A DNA stretch of 32,667 bases from CAZESH01 sp964514665 (GTDB taxonomy: Bacteria; Bacillota; Bacilli; Paenibacillales; KCTC-25726). Below the pieces are notes generated by a model. It saw only the letters and a list, made by a program, of their open reading frames with translations. It was not told where the DNA came from and searched no databases. The stretch's first letter is position 1; each line of letters starts with the position of its first letter. Location: positions 1-32,667 of the forward strand of contig CAZESH010000010.1 of NCBI GenBank assembly GCA_964514665.1, in the 5' to 3' direction. The translations under genes were made by a program, and so were the position numbers. Shown here in pieces: positions 23,137-30,284 of this stretch.

Positions 23137-23859
23137 TTATATCCGGCAAATTTCCGCAGGACAATCCGCGCAATTGCAAATTCGGCGAAGGCGTTCCAAT
23201 TGAAGAATCGTAATTTTTCCTTCATCTATTCGAACGATTCCTTCGCTTTTCCATTCGCTCAGCATCCGGTTGACGCTCTCTCTTGTGGCCCCGATCATAT
23301 CCGCAATCTCATGGTTGGTCAGCTTGAGGCCGATGCGGATTCCGTCCTCGCTTTCCACTCCATATGAATTGGACATGCGAATAAGCGTCGAGGCAAGTGC
23401 TCCCGGTTTTCCGTAGAGCAGAAGATCGCGGAATTTGGACTGCGCGGTGCGGTGCTGGAGTCCCATTAAATACATAAATTCAACCGCCAGATCCCCATGC
23501 TGATACAGCAGCACTTCCAAATCCTTTCTTTGCATGATCCCGATTTGCGCCGATTCTGCCACTTCCGCACCGAAGCTGAACAAGGCATCGTCATCTCCGC
23601 CCATTTCCATAATAAGATCGCCTTTTTGCAGCACGGAAAGAATAAGGTCCCTGCCTTCCTCCGTAGCCTTGTGAATTTTTACCCTTCCGGAGCGGATGAA
23701 GTACATCTTGTCGGCAAGATCGCCCTCCCAAAGCAAAAACGTTCCGGCTTCCGCCTTCATCGGATACATGATGCTTTGCAGGCGCTCGATATTCTCCTCC
23801 GAAAAATACTTGAAAATTCCTTTGGCAGGATAAGTATGATCCTTACTTATGACAGCCAT
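23137..23859 (-). CDS. fnr: Fnr, Crp/Fnr-family oxygen-responsive regulator with C-terminal iron-sulfur cluster
   Basis: A 240-residue Crp/Fnr regulator. The cyclic-nucleotide-binding fold (GTFLLWEGDLADKMYFIRSGRVKI) is followed by the helix-turn-helix LTNHEIADMIGATRESVNRML. The C-terminus carries CNCADCPAEICRI: C230, C233 and C238 with the spacing C-x2-C-x4-C, just as in Bacillus Fnr, where three cysteines and one aspartate hold a [4Fe-4S] cluster. D145 (SKFRDLLLYGK) is a good candidate for that aspartate. This differs from the N-terminal cluster of Escherichia Fnr. ATG 23859 has a GAGGGG 12 bases upstream. A Fnr box (TGTGATTTATATCACT) sits 20 bases before the start, so autoregulation is likely. 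Without oxygen the protein would control anaerobic respiration genes. Confidence 0.92.
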   Translation of the reverse strand: MAVISKDHTYPAKGIFKYFSEENIERLQSIMYPMKAEAGTFLLWEGDLADKMYFIRSGRVKIHKATEEGRDLILSVLQKGDLIMEMGGDDDALFSFGAEVAESAQIGIMQRKDLEVLLYQHGDLAVEFMYLMGLQHRTAQSKFRDLLLYGKPGALASTLIRMSNSYGVESEDGIRIGLKLTNHEIADMIGATRESVNRMLSEWKSEGIVRIDEGKITILQLERLRRICNCADCPAEICRI

Positions 23860-23878
23860 AATGTCTTCAGTCCCCTCG

Positions 23879-23894
23879 TGTGATTTATATCACT
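23879..23894 (-). promoter_or_regulatory. Fnr box before fnr
   Basis: TGTGATTTATATCACT fits the TGTGA-N6-TCACA site used by Bacillus Fnr at all but the last base. It lies 20 bases upstream of the fnr start. Confidence 0.7.
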
Positions 23895-24027
23895 ATCTTA
23901 TTGGAAGAAAGCGTCAGGGGATATCGGGGAAATTGCTGAACATGCGTCGAGAATTCCCTGATTTTCCAGTAGGGGATTTTATCCGAGAAGATGCATAGCA
24001 AAGATCAGTCTAATCGAGGCGTCATTT

Positions 24028-24041
24028 CAGGGAATTCCCCG
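24028..24041. promoter_or_regulatory. NreC-like dyad upstream of the GAF gene
   Basis: CAGGGAATTCCCCG keeps the AGGG-N4-CCC core of the staphylococcal NreC site (TAGGG-N4-CCCTA). Its centre lies about 43 bases before the transcription start implied by TACAAT at 24066-24071, a classical activator position, and the -35 there is weak. The surrounding 23895-24132 stretch also has a perfect 11-bp inverted repeat (23951-23961 with 24027-24037). Confidence 0.4.
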
Positions 24042-24065
24042 ATGCCAATCTGGATAAGAAAGTTC

Positions 24066-24071
24066 TACAAT
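24066..24071 (+). promoter_or_regulatory. -10 element of the GAF gene promoter
   Basis: TACAAT with no usable -35 at 17 bp, which suggests a need for an activator. Confidence 0.4.
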
Positions 24072-24132
24072 AAGGGGGACACAATAACAAGGAGCTGCAG
24101 CTTGCGGGTTTGTGGTTGCGAAGGGGGGCTGT

Positions 24133-24576
24133 ATGATGATCGTGGACCATGAGATCGATTCAATGGATGAACTGCTTTTTCGGCTGCGTGATAAAACCGG
24201 CTGCGATTTTTCAGCATTGGCCCATTTCGAGCGGAGCGCAAATCGAATACGTTGGCTAAGGGCTTCCGGCAATCTCAATGATCGGTATAAAAGCATTGTA
24301 CAGAAGCCGGGCAGCGGAATAGCCGGCAATGTAATCCGCTTCGGACGGTTGTTTGTGCTTGACGAAAGTATATCCGGACTGGAAGGCTTGCGAAGAACCT
24401 TTCCTTTAATGATGGTTGAACAGCTGCATGCGGTGCTTGCCGCCCCGGTGATGGCGGATTCGTTGATAAGCGGTGTTCTGATGATTGGAAGCCGCAGCGA
24501 GAAAAGGTTCGCCGAGTCTGAAATCGCTCTTTTGGAACGTACCGCCGAACAATTTAGTCCGCGTTTTTTAAAATAA
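24133..24576 (+). CDS. GAF-domain protein, NreA-like
   Basis: About 147 residues comprising a single GAF domain (GCDFSALAHFERSANRIRWLRASGNLNDRYKS as the entry, then GSGIAGNVIRFGRLFVL and LAAPVMADSLISGVLMIGSR). NreA, a GAF-domain nitrate receptor, controls the NreBC two-component system in Staphylococcus, and has about this size and the W..ASGN...RY pattern is reminiscent. ATG 24133 is chosen for its AAGGGGGG 5 bases before; ATG 24136 is equally possible and the GTG at 24112 lacks a suitable site. It is followed by a terminator and then the response regulator and kinase genes. The role as NreA is inference from size, fold and place; ligand-binding residues were not matched. Confidence 0.7.
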   Translation: MMIVDHEIDSMDELLFRLRDKTGCDFSALAHFERSANRIRWLRASGNLNDRYKSIVQKPGSGIAGNVIRFGRLFVLDESISGLEGLRRTFPLMMVEQLHAVLAAPVMADSLISGVLMIGSRSEKRFAESEIALLERTAEQFSPRFLK

Positions 24577-24588
24577 AAATTCAGATTG

Positions 24589-24621
24589 GATGAATCCTTC
24601 ATTGATAGGATTCATCTTTTT
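24589..24621 (+). terminator. Terminator after the GAF gene
   Basis: GATGAATCC (24589-24597) pairs with GGATTCATC (24608-24616) with a 10-nt loop and TTTTTG. The -35 of the response-regulator promoter lies inside this loop. Confidence 0.8.
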
Positions 24622-24630
24622 GTTTATGAT
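24602..24630 (+). promoter_or_regulatory. Promoter of the response regulator and kinase operon
   Basis: TTGATA (24602-24607), exactly 17 bp, then TATGAT (24625-24630). The transcription start should be about 24637, upstream of the Fnr box. The -35 overlaps the terminator loop of the GAF gene. Confidence 0.55.
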
Positions 24631-24644
24631 GAAAGCAGAAGCGG

Positions 24645-24660
24645 TGTGAGATTTGTCACT
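24645..24660 (+). promoter_or_regulatory. Fnr box before the response regulator gene
   Basis: TGTGAGATTTGTCACT has the same TGTGA-N6-TCACT form as the box before fnr. It ends 26 bases before the ATG and starts about 8 bases after the predicted transcription start, so repression by Fnr is more likely than activation. Confidence 0.55.
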
Positions 24661-24685
24661 GCATGGGGAAAAAGGAGGACATTCT

Positions 24686-25339
24686 ATGGTCAGACTGCTG
24701 ATTGTCGACGACCATGCGGTTGTCAGATCGGGGCTTTCATCTTTATTGAACGGAAAGCAGCATATCGAAGTGATCGGGGAAGCGGCCGACGGGGATGAAG
24801 CGATCGGCAAAGCGCTCGAGCTGAAGCCCGACGTGATTTTGATGGATTTAAGCATGCCGCTCGGCAAGGATGGTCTTACCGCTACGGCGGAACTGAAAAA
24901 ACTGATGCCGGAAACGGCCGTGCTGATTTTAACGATGCATGACGACGAAGAATATTTGTTCCGGGCGATTCATGTCGGGGCAGCCGGATACATGTTGAAA
25001 AGCGCGCCGCATGAGGAGCTGCTTACTGCCATAACGCTCGTGGCATCCGGCAATGCTTATCTGAACCCGACTGCGACCAAACGGCTGATGGGCGAATATC
25101 TCGACCGCATCAAGAACGGGGAAAATGCCGACAGCTACGAAATGCTTTCCGATCGTGAGAAGGAAGTATTGTCTTGGGTGGCCAAAGGATATTCAAACAA
25201 GGAAATCGCCGATCAATTGGTTTTAAGCGTCAAAACGGTAGAGACTCACAAAAGCAACCTAATGGAGAAGCTTGGCTTCAAGACCCGGCCGGAACTCGTA
25301 AAATATGCGATGAAGAAAGGACTGCTGAATTTTGAATAA
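24686..25339 (+). CDS. NarL/FixJ-family response regulator, NreC-like
   Basis: A 217-residue response regulator. The receiver domain has the acidic pair D8/D9 (VDDHAVVRSGL), the phosphorylated D54 (VILMDLSMP) and the conserved lysine in GYMLKSA. The LuxR-type helix-turn-helix is at the C-terminus (LSDREKEVLSWVAKGYSNKEIADQL and SVKTVETHKSNLMEKLG). ATG 24686 follows AAGGAGG; the longer in-frame start at 24653 would lie in the Fnr box. Its stop overlaps the start of the kinase gene by 8 bases, so they are a pair. With the GAF gene before it the order is A-C-B, unlike the staphylococcal nreABC order. Confidence 0.92.
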   Translation: MVRLLIVDDHAVVRSGLSSLLNGKQHIEVIGEAADGDEAIGKALELKPDVILMDLSMPLGKDGLTATAELKKLMPETAVLILTMHDDEEYLFRAIHVGAAGYMLKSAPHEELLTAITLVASGNAYLNPTATKRLMGEYLDRIKNGENADSYEMLSDREKEVLSWVAKGYSNKEIADQLVLSVKTVETHKSNLMEKLGFKTRPELVKYAMKKGLLNFE

Positions 25340-26435
25340 TGAAGTCAGCAATCATAAGCTAATCGGACAGGACGTTCATCGGTTATTGGCCTCACTCGAC
25401 CAATCTATTGGCGATCCCCATTTTCGCAGCAGCTTGCATGAATCGCTCAAGCAGCTGTCCGACGTAAAATTTGCTTTGGATGAATCTTCAATTGTAGCTT
25501 TGACCGACCAGAGGGGAATTATTCAATATGCGAACGAAAAATTTTGCAAAATATCGAAATATTCATGGGATGAGCTAATCGGCCAAGATCATCGCATCAT
25601 TAATTCCGGTTATCATCCGAAGGCATTCATGCAAGAGCTCTGGCGGACGATTGCTTCTGGACAGGTGTGGCATGGAGAAATCAAAAACCGCGCCAAAGAC
25701 GGAAGCTTTTATTGGGTGGATACAACCATTGTGCCTTTTTTGGATGAACGATCCATGCCGTATCAATATTTGGCCATACGCAATGAAGTGACCAGATTGA
25801 AAAAGGTCGAGGAAGAGCTCAAGCAAATGATGACCAAAGTGATGAATATTCAGGAGGAAGAACGGAAGCGTTTTTCCCGGGAGCTGCACGACGGGATCGG
25901 GCAAAGCTTGTACGCGCTGCTCATCCAGTTGGATCGCTTGATCGTCAAGGAAGAGGAAAAACCCGAGCTGGCGAAAATCCGCGATCAAGTATCCTTTATT
26001 ATAGAAGATGTCCGCAGCATGGCATGGGAGTTAAGGCCGTCTGTGCTGGATGACCTTGGACTTGTCCCGGCGATCCGTACATTCAGCGAGAATTTCAAAG
26101 CGCATTACGGCGTGACGGTCGTTTGCACCTGCAGCTTGAAACGGCGCCTGGATCTTCAGGTAGAAACAATGATTTACCGGATCATCCAGGAAGCTCTGAC
26201 CAATATCGGCAAGTATGCGGATGTGGCGGAAGCGAAGGTGTCCATCGAGGATTTGCAGGATCGGATAGAAGTCACCATCCATGATGAAGGCAGGGGCTTT
26301 GTCCGCACAAAGGATACCAAAGGGGTCGGCTTGTTCAGCATGGAAGAGCGGGCAAGAGGAATCGGAGGCAGTCTGGCTATTGAATCCGAGCCTGGAAAAG
26401 GCACGATTGTCAAGCTGGTTTTGTCTGAGCTTTGA
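25332..26435 (+). CDS. PAS-domain histidine kinase of the NarL-partner type
   Basis: A 367-residue cytoplasmic kinase without membrane segments. A PAS/PAC domain covers about residues 50-165 (VALTDQRGIIQYANEKFCKISKYSWDEL as start, GEIKNRAKDGSFYWVDTTIVP inside). The HisKA_3 dimerisation motif RKRFSRELHDGIGQSL has the phosphorylated histidine at H186. The HATPase ends with DEGRGF and GVGLFSMEERARGIGG. In staphylococcal NreB an N-terminal PAS-like domain with four cysteines holds an oxygen-sensing iron-sulfur cluster; here only one cysteine (in KFCKIS) is visible, so oxygen is not sensed in that way. The TTG start at 25332 overlaps the response regulator and has AAGGA before it; no better start exists. 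It phosphorylates the preceding regulator. Confidence 0.88.
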   Translation: MNNEVSNHKLIGQDVHRLLASLDQSIGDPHFRSSLHESLKQLSDVKFALDESSIVALTDQRGIIQYANEKFCKISKYSWDELIGQDHRIINSGYHPKAFMQELWRTIASGQVWHGEIKNRAKDGSFYWVDTTIVPFLDERSMPYQYLAIRNEVTRLKKVEEELKQMMTKVMNIQEEERKRFSRELHDGIGQSLYALLIQLDRLIVKEEEKPELAKIRDQVSFIIEDVRSMAWELRPSVLDDLGLVPAIRTFSENFKAHYGVTVVCTCSLKRRLDLQVETMIYRIIQEALTNIGKYADVAEAKVSIEDLQDRIEVTIHDEGRGFVRTKDTKGVGLFSMEERARGIGGSLAIESEPGKGTIVKLVLSEL

Positions 26436-26467
26436 GGCTTTTGGGATAAATGAATACAAAACTTCGG

Positions 26468-26507
26468 AACCGGAACGGGTGCCTGCGGGTGCAAGTTTCC
26501 GGTTTTT
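26468..26507 (+). terminator. Terminator of the response regulator and kinase operon
   Basis: AACCGGAAC (26468-26476) pairs with GTTTCCGGTT (26495-26504, one bulged base), with a loop of about 18 nt and a short T run. Confidence 0.6.
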
Positions 26508-26587
26508 GCGCGTCTAGCGAAATTAGGCACGTGTCAAAGAACTCTTGCGGGAGTGCGAGCAAATCAGCAGGCCAGAGCATATTAAAA

Positions 26588-26641
26588 TTTACACAGATTT
26601 GTTCTAGCGATTAATTCAAGTTTACATAAAGGGTTTATTAT
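26588..26641 (+). promoter_or_regulatory. Pho box and -10 of the phoX promoter
   Basis: Hexamers TTTACA (26588), TTGTTC (26599), ATTAAT (26610) and TTTACA (26621) recur every 11 bp. PhoP in Bacillus binds such tandem TTNACA-like repeats. TATTAT at 26636-26641 can act as -10, which places the repeats at about -60 to -22, where PhoP-activated promoters need them. This predicts induction by phosphate starvation. Confidence 0.65.
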
Positions 26642-26684
26642 ATTCAAAGAGGTTAATCTTTATGACTGAAAGGTAGGGGCAAAA

Positions 26685-28838
26685 TTGAAAAAGCAAAAAA
26701 GAAGATTCAGAAAGTTTTTGGTCCCTGTGTTGGGACTGGCCATGCTTGCACCATCCGCATTTCCGCTCGCCGCTTCGGCAGCAGCTGGCACCAACGCGGT
26801 AAAATCGGTGGAATTCATCGGAATGTCCGCGCCGCAAACTCCGGCTGACATGGCGAGAACCTATTCGAAAGCATCCGTAAAAGTGACATATGCGGATGGA
26901 ACAGTCAAGTCTTTCCCGCTCTCTTATGAAAAATTGTTCAAATCAACTGATGTAATCAATGGCACGCCAGCCGGACTAGCTGTCGATGTCAACGGAAAAG
27001 CAATCATGGACAACAGCGTTCCCGGAAAATCCACGCCTTTTGTTTCCGATGATCCCGACTCCAACAGCTTGATGAAAATCGATGGAGCCGCTCCTACGGG
27101 CAAAGGCGGAAATCCGCTCTCTTTGGTAACGCACTTCGAATATATTACGAGCGACAATGCGGGTAAGTCGGCATACGGCATGGTACCGGCTTCGATGAGC
27201 TTGACGACGATCGATCAAAACAAGGTGACCGGGGAATTAATGCCAACCGATTTGAAAAAAATCGACTTTTCCCAAGTAGGCGGACTTTGGATCCCTTGTA
27301 ACGGATCACTGACTCCTTGGAACACGCATCTCGGCAGCGAAGAGTACGACGCTGATGCCCGTGCCTATGAAGAGGACCCGAGCAAAACCTTCTTGACGCC
27401 TTTTGTACAAAGCTATTATCAAGATCAAACCAAAGTCGGCAACCCATATCAATATGGTTATATTACGGAAGTAACCGTGAAAGCGGACAATTCTACCAAA
27501 GTGGCCAAGCACTACAGCATGGGCAGATTCTCCCACGAGCTGGGCAAAGTGGCTCCCGACCAAAAAACGGCGTTCTTCGGTGATGACGGCGGCAATACGA
27601 TGCTGTTCATGTATATAGCCGATAAAGCGGGCGATCTTTCCCAAGGCACCCTGTATGCAGCCAAATGGATGCAAAAAAGCGATACAAACGGCGGTTCCGC
27701 CGATTTGAAATGGATCAAGCTTGGACATGCAGCTGACAGCGAAATCCAGAAGTATCTCGATAATGGCACCAAATTCAGCGATATTTTCGAAACGGCAGAT
27801 CAAGATACTGCAGGATTCACTAAAATCAAAACCTACCCGAGCGGTAAAATCGAATGGCTGAAAGTGAAGCCGGGCATGGAAAAAGCCGCAGCATTCCTGG
27901 AAGCCCGCCGCTATGGCGCGATCTTGGGCGCAACTTCGGAATTCAACAAAATGGAAGGCGTAGCCATCAACGATAAAGACAAAAAAGTATATATCGCCAT
28001 GTCTTATATGGAAAAAGCGATGGAAAAAGACAGCAAGGGCACCGATCCTACGGATGACATCCAACTGAAGAAAATCAAAGCGGGCGTTACGTATGAGTTG
28101 GCTTTGAAGGCAGGACAAAAAGACAGCAGCGGCAGCATGATCAACAGCACCTACGTTGCCGCCACGATGGCCGGGTTAGTGGTTGGCGAAGATTTGGCCA
28201 AAGTTGACGCATTGGGCAACAAAGCGGCAGTTGACAAGGTGGCCAATCCGGACAACCTGGCTTATTCGGAAAAAATGAGAACCCTGTTTATTGGCGAAGA
28301 CAGCGCCATGCACGTCAACAACTTCCTCTGGGCTTACAATATCGATACGAAAAAATTGTCCCGCATCCTTTCCTTGCCGGCTGGAGCGGAATCAACCGGT
28401 CTGCAGGCAGTGGACAACGAAAACGGCTTTAGCTACATCATGAGCAACCTTCAGCATCCGGGCGATGAAATGCTGCTTCCCGAGCCGTTGAAATCGGAAG
28501 TTGACGCATTGATCAACAAAAATTTCGACAACAAAAAATCCGGTGTGGTAGGTTACATCAGCGGCATTCCATCATTGAACGGCGAAAAGCAATGGACAAG
28601 CAGCAGCTCGGAAATGGCGGCTTTGCGCAAAGCAGCTAAAGCAAAAGGCGCCACGGTTGCATGGAATCAGGCTGATCGCAGCGTTACGGTTACAAAGGGA
28701 AATCACACATTGACTTTTAAAGCGGGCAGCAAAGAAGTCATGGTAGACGGCAATACGTTCATGCTTAAAGCTGGAGCCAAGATTACGAACGGCAGAACGA
28801 TGTTCCCTGCAGATTTGTTAGCTGAATTCCTGAAATAA
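26685..28838 (+). CDS. phoX: PhoX-type alkaline phosphatase (DUF839) with C-terminal copper-amine-oxidase-N-like domain
   Basis: A 717-residue secreted phosphatase of the PhoX family, which removes phosphate from organic esters using an iron-calcium active site. The signal peptide (KKQKRRFRKFLVPVLGLAML to ASAAAG) has RRFRKF, only a partial twin-arginine motif, so Tat or Sec export is not settled. PhoX landmarks are PCNGSLTPWNTHLGSEEY (with the conserved cysteine), YSMGRFSHELGKVAPD, FFGDDGGNTMLFMYIAD, and FLWAYNIDTKKLSRI. The last 70 residues (VAWNQADRSVTVTKGNHTLTF, then ITNGRTMFPADLLAEFL) resemble copper amine oxidase N domains of Paenibacillus surface proteins. The start TTG 26685 has AGGTAGGGG before it. 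A Pho box precedes it and a perfect terminator follows, so it stands alone in the Pho regulon. Confidence 0.92.
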   Translation: MKKQKRRFRKFLVPVLGLAMLAPSAFPLAASAAAGTNAVKSVEFIGMSAPQTPADMARTYSKASVKVTYADGTVKSFPLSYEKLFKSTDVINGTPAGLAVDVNGKAIMDNSVPGKSTPFVSDDPDSNSLMKIDGAAPTGKGGNPLSLVTHFEYITSDNAGKSAYGMVPASMSLTTIDQNKVTGELMPTDLKKIDFSQVGGLWIPCNGSLTPWNTHLGSEEYDADARAYEEDPSKTFLTPFVQSYYQDQTKVGNPYQYGYITEVTVKADNSTKVAKHYSMGRFSHELGKVAPDQKTAFFGDDGGNTMLFMYIADKAGDLSQGTLYAAKWMQKSDTNGGSADLKWIKLGHAADSEIQKYLDNGTKFSDIFETADQDTAGFTKIKTYPSGKIEWLKVKPGMEKAAAFLEARRYGAILGATSEFNKMEGVAINDKDKKVYIAMSYMEKAMEKDSKGTDPTDDIQLKKIKAGVTYELALKAGQKDSSGSMINSTYVAATMAGLVVGEDLAKVDALGNKAAVDKVANPDNLAYSEKMRTLFIGEDSAMHVNNFLWAYNIDTKKLSRILSLPAGAESTGLQAVDNENGFSYIMSNLQHPGDEMLLPEPLKSEVDALINKNFDNKKSGVVGYISGIPSLNGEKQWTSSSSEMAALRKAAKAKGATVAWNQADRSVTVTKGNHTLTFKAGSKEVMVDGNTFMLKAGAKITNGRTMFPADLLAEFLK

Positions 28839-28852
28839 ATTGTTGATTTTCA

Positions 28853-28900
28853 CAAAAGCAGGACCGTTTCTCCGCAATGGAGAAACGGTCCTGTTTTGTA
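28853..28900. terminator. Terminator of phoX, bidirectional
   Basis: A 15-bp perfect stem (28860-28874 with 28880-28894), loop GCAAT, extended by ACAAAA against TTTTGT. It is one of the strongest terminators in the window. The following 28901-29114 stretch holds only a weak CTTAC-N6-GTAAG dyad at 29004-29019 and a possible -10 (TATTAT, 29065-29070). Confidence 0.9.
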
Positions 28901-29114
28901 TCAGATCGCTGCTGATGCTGGCTTTTTCCATGGTGACGCACGATTTTCATCGGCGCAGTACCATCGCTGAAAGGTCTGCGGATGGATGCTTTATCATGCC
29001 ATGCTTACATTATCGTAAGTAGGTTTGAATTTTGTAAGCAGTTTTAAGAAGCGGGTGGTTGGTTTATTATTAAAGTCAGAGCCAAAAAAAGATACGGGAG
29101 AGGTGCAGTTTAAT

Positions 29115-30230
29115 ATGGAAAAAAGAGTACTTGGCAAAACGGGAGAAAAAATAAGCCTGCTTGGACTGGGCGGGTTTCATCTGCTTGAAATCAGCAAGGC
29201 GGAGTCTCAGCGCATTGTGGACCGCTATTTGGATGCCGGCGGCAACTATGTGGAGACGGCATATGCTTACGGCGATGGCGAATCGGAAAAGAAAATCGGA
29301 CAGGTGGTCAAGCATAAGCGAAACGACATGTTTTTAGTCAGCAAATGTCCGGCAAGAGACCGCAAATCAGCGGCTGAGTTGATCGATGTGACGCTCAAAA
29401 ATTTACAGACGGATCATGTCGATCTGATGCTGTTTCACGGTGTGAGAACGTTTGAAGAGGTCAATCAGATTTTTTCCGAGGACGGCGCAGTTCGCGCCTT
29501 TGAAGATGCCAAGGCGGCGGGGAAAATCCGTTATATCGGCATGTCCATGCACGGTTGGGCGGATACGCTGATCGAATCGATCAATCGTTATCCGCTCGAT
29601 GCGGTTATGCATACGTTTAACTACTTTGACCGCTTTAATTTCCCCACAAGCGAATCCGAGCTCATTCCGCTCTGTCAGGAAAAAGGAGTCGGCATCATCG
29701 GCATGAAGCCGGTTGCGGACGGATTTTTATTCCGTTCACCGGAGCCTGCCTTCAGATATTCCTTCAGCCTGCCTGTTTCCACGGTAGTGGCCGGTTTTAA
29801 CACGATGGAAATGCTGGAAATGGATTTGAAGTTTGCCGAGGAATTCACGCCAATGAGCGAAGCCGAGAAGGAGGAGCTTTACAGGACGGCTCCGGAGCTT
29901 GGGAACTATGTCTGCCGGCAGTGCGGCAAATGCGAACCGGCTCCGCATCAAATGCCGATCGAACAGATCTTCCAGCTTGAAGGCATGTATGACCGGCAAA
30001 TGCGCGACGGCGTCGTGCGCGATTCCGCGGAATTTGCGCTTCGCGACAGGCTGCGCCAATGGTTCGGCGTTCATGATGTGGCCATGGAGCGTTACGCCAA
30101 GCTGAATGTTAATCCGGATCATTTTGACGCCTGCAAGGAAGTGGAGAAGCTTTGTCCGTATGACCTGCCGATCGTCGACAAGTTGAAAATCGCCCATTAC
30201 AAACTAACGGGACAAAAGGATCCTTTCTAA
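29115..30230 (+). CDS. Aldo/keto reductase with C-terminal ferredoxin-like domain
   Basis: A 371-residue aldo/keto reductase of the group with an added iron-sulfur tail. The TIM barrel starts MEKRVLGKTGEKISLLGLGG, with the YVETAYAYGDGESEKKIG (tyrosine, the usual catalytic site) and LVSKCPARD and DLMLFHG segments. Toward the end come CRQCGKCEP, then CKEVEKLCPYDLP. The cysteines give a possible [4Fe-4S] site, CxxCxxC with a later C. ATG 29115 is chosen because GAGAGGTG lies 10 bases before it; an extension to 29025 has no ribosome site. The next gene is a D-2-hydroxyacid dehydrogenase on the same strand, 54 bases on. The substrate is unknown. Related proteins are annotated as oxidoreductases without a proven reaction. 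Confidence 0.88.
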   Translation: MEKRVLGKTGEKISLLGLGGFHLLEISKAESQRIVDRYLDAGGNYVETAYAYGDGESEKKIGQVVKHKRNDMFLVSKCPARDRKSAAELIDVTLKNLQTDHVDLMLFHGVRTFEEVNQIFSEDGAVRAFEDAKAAGKIRYIGMSMHGWADTLIESINRYPLDAVMHTFNYFDRFNFPTSESELIPLCQEKGVGIIGMKPVADGFLFRSPEPAFRYSFSLPVSTVVAGFNTMEMLEMDLKFAEEFTPMSEAEKEELYRTAPELGNYVCRQCGKCEPAPHQMPIEQIFQLEGMYDRQMRDGVVRDSAEFALRDRLRQWFGVHDVAMERYAKLNVNPDHFDACKEVEKLCPYDLPIVDKLKIAHYKLTGQKDPF

Positions 30231-30284
30231 AATCGGTTTGAAGCCGCCCGATTCGGGTCGCAATCCTTTGGAGGAGAGTGGCTT

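Noticed and set aside
25332..26435. NreB-type oxygen-sensing iron-sulfur kinase
   Set aside because: Only one cysteine is present in the PAS domain, not the four required.
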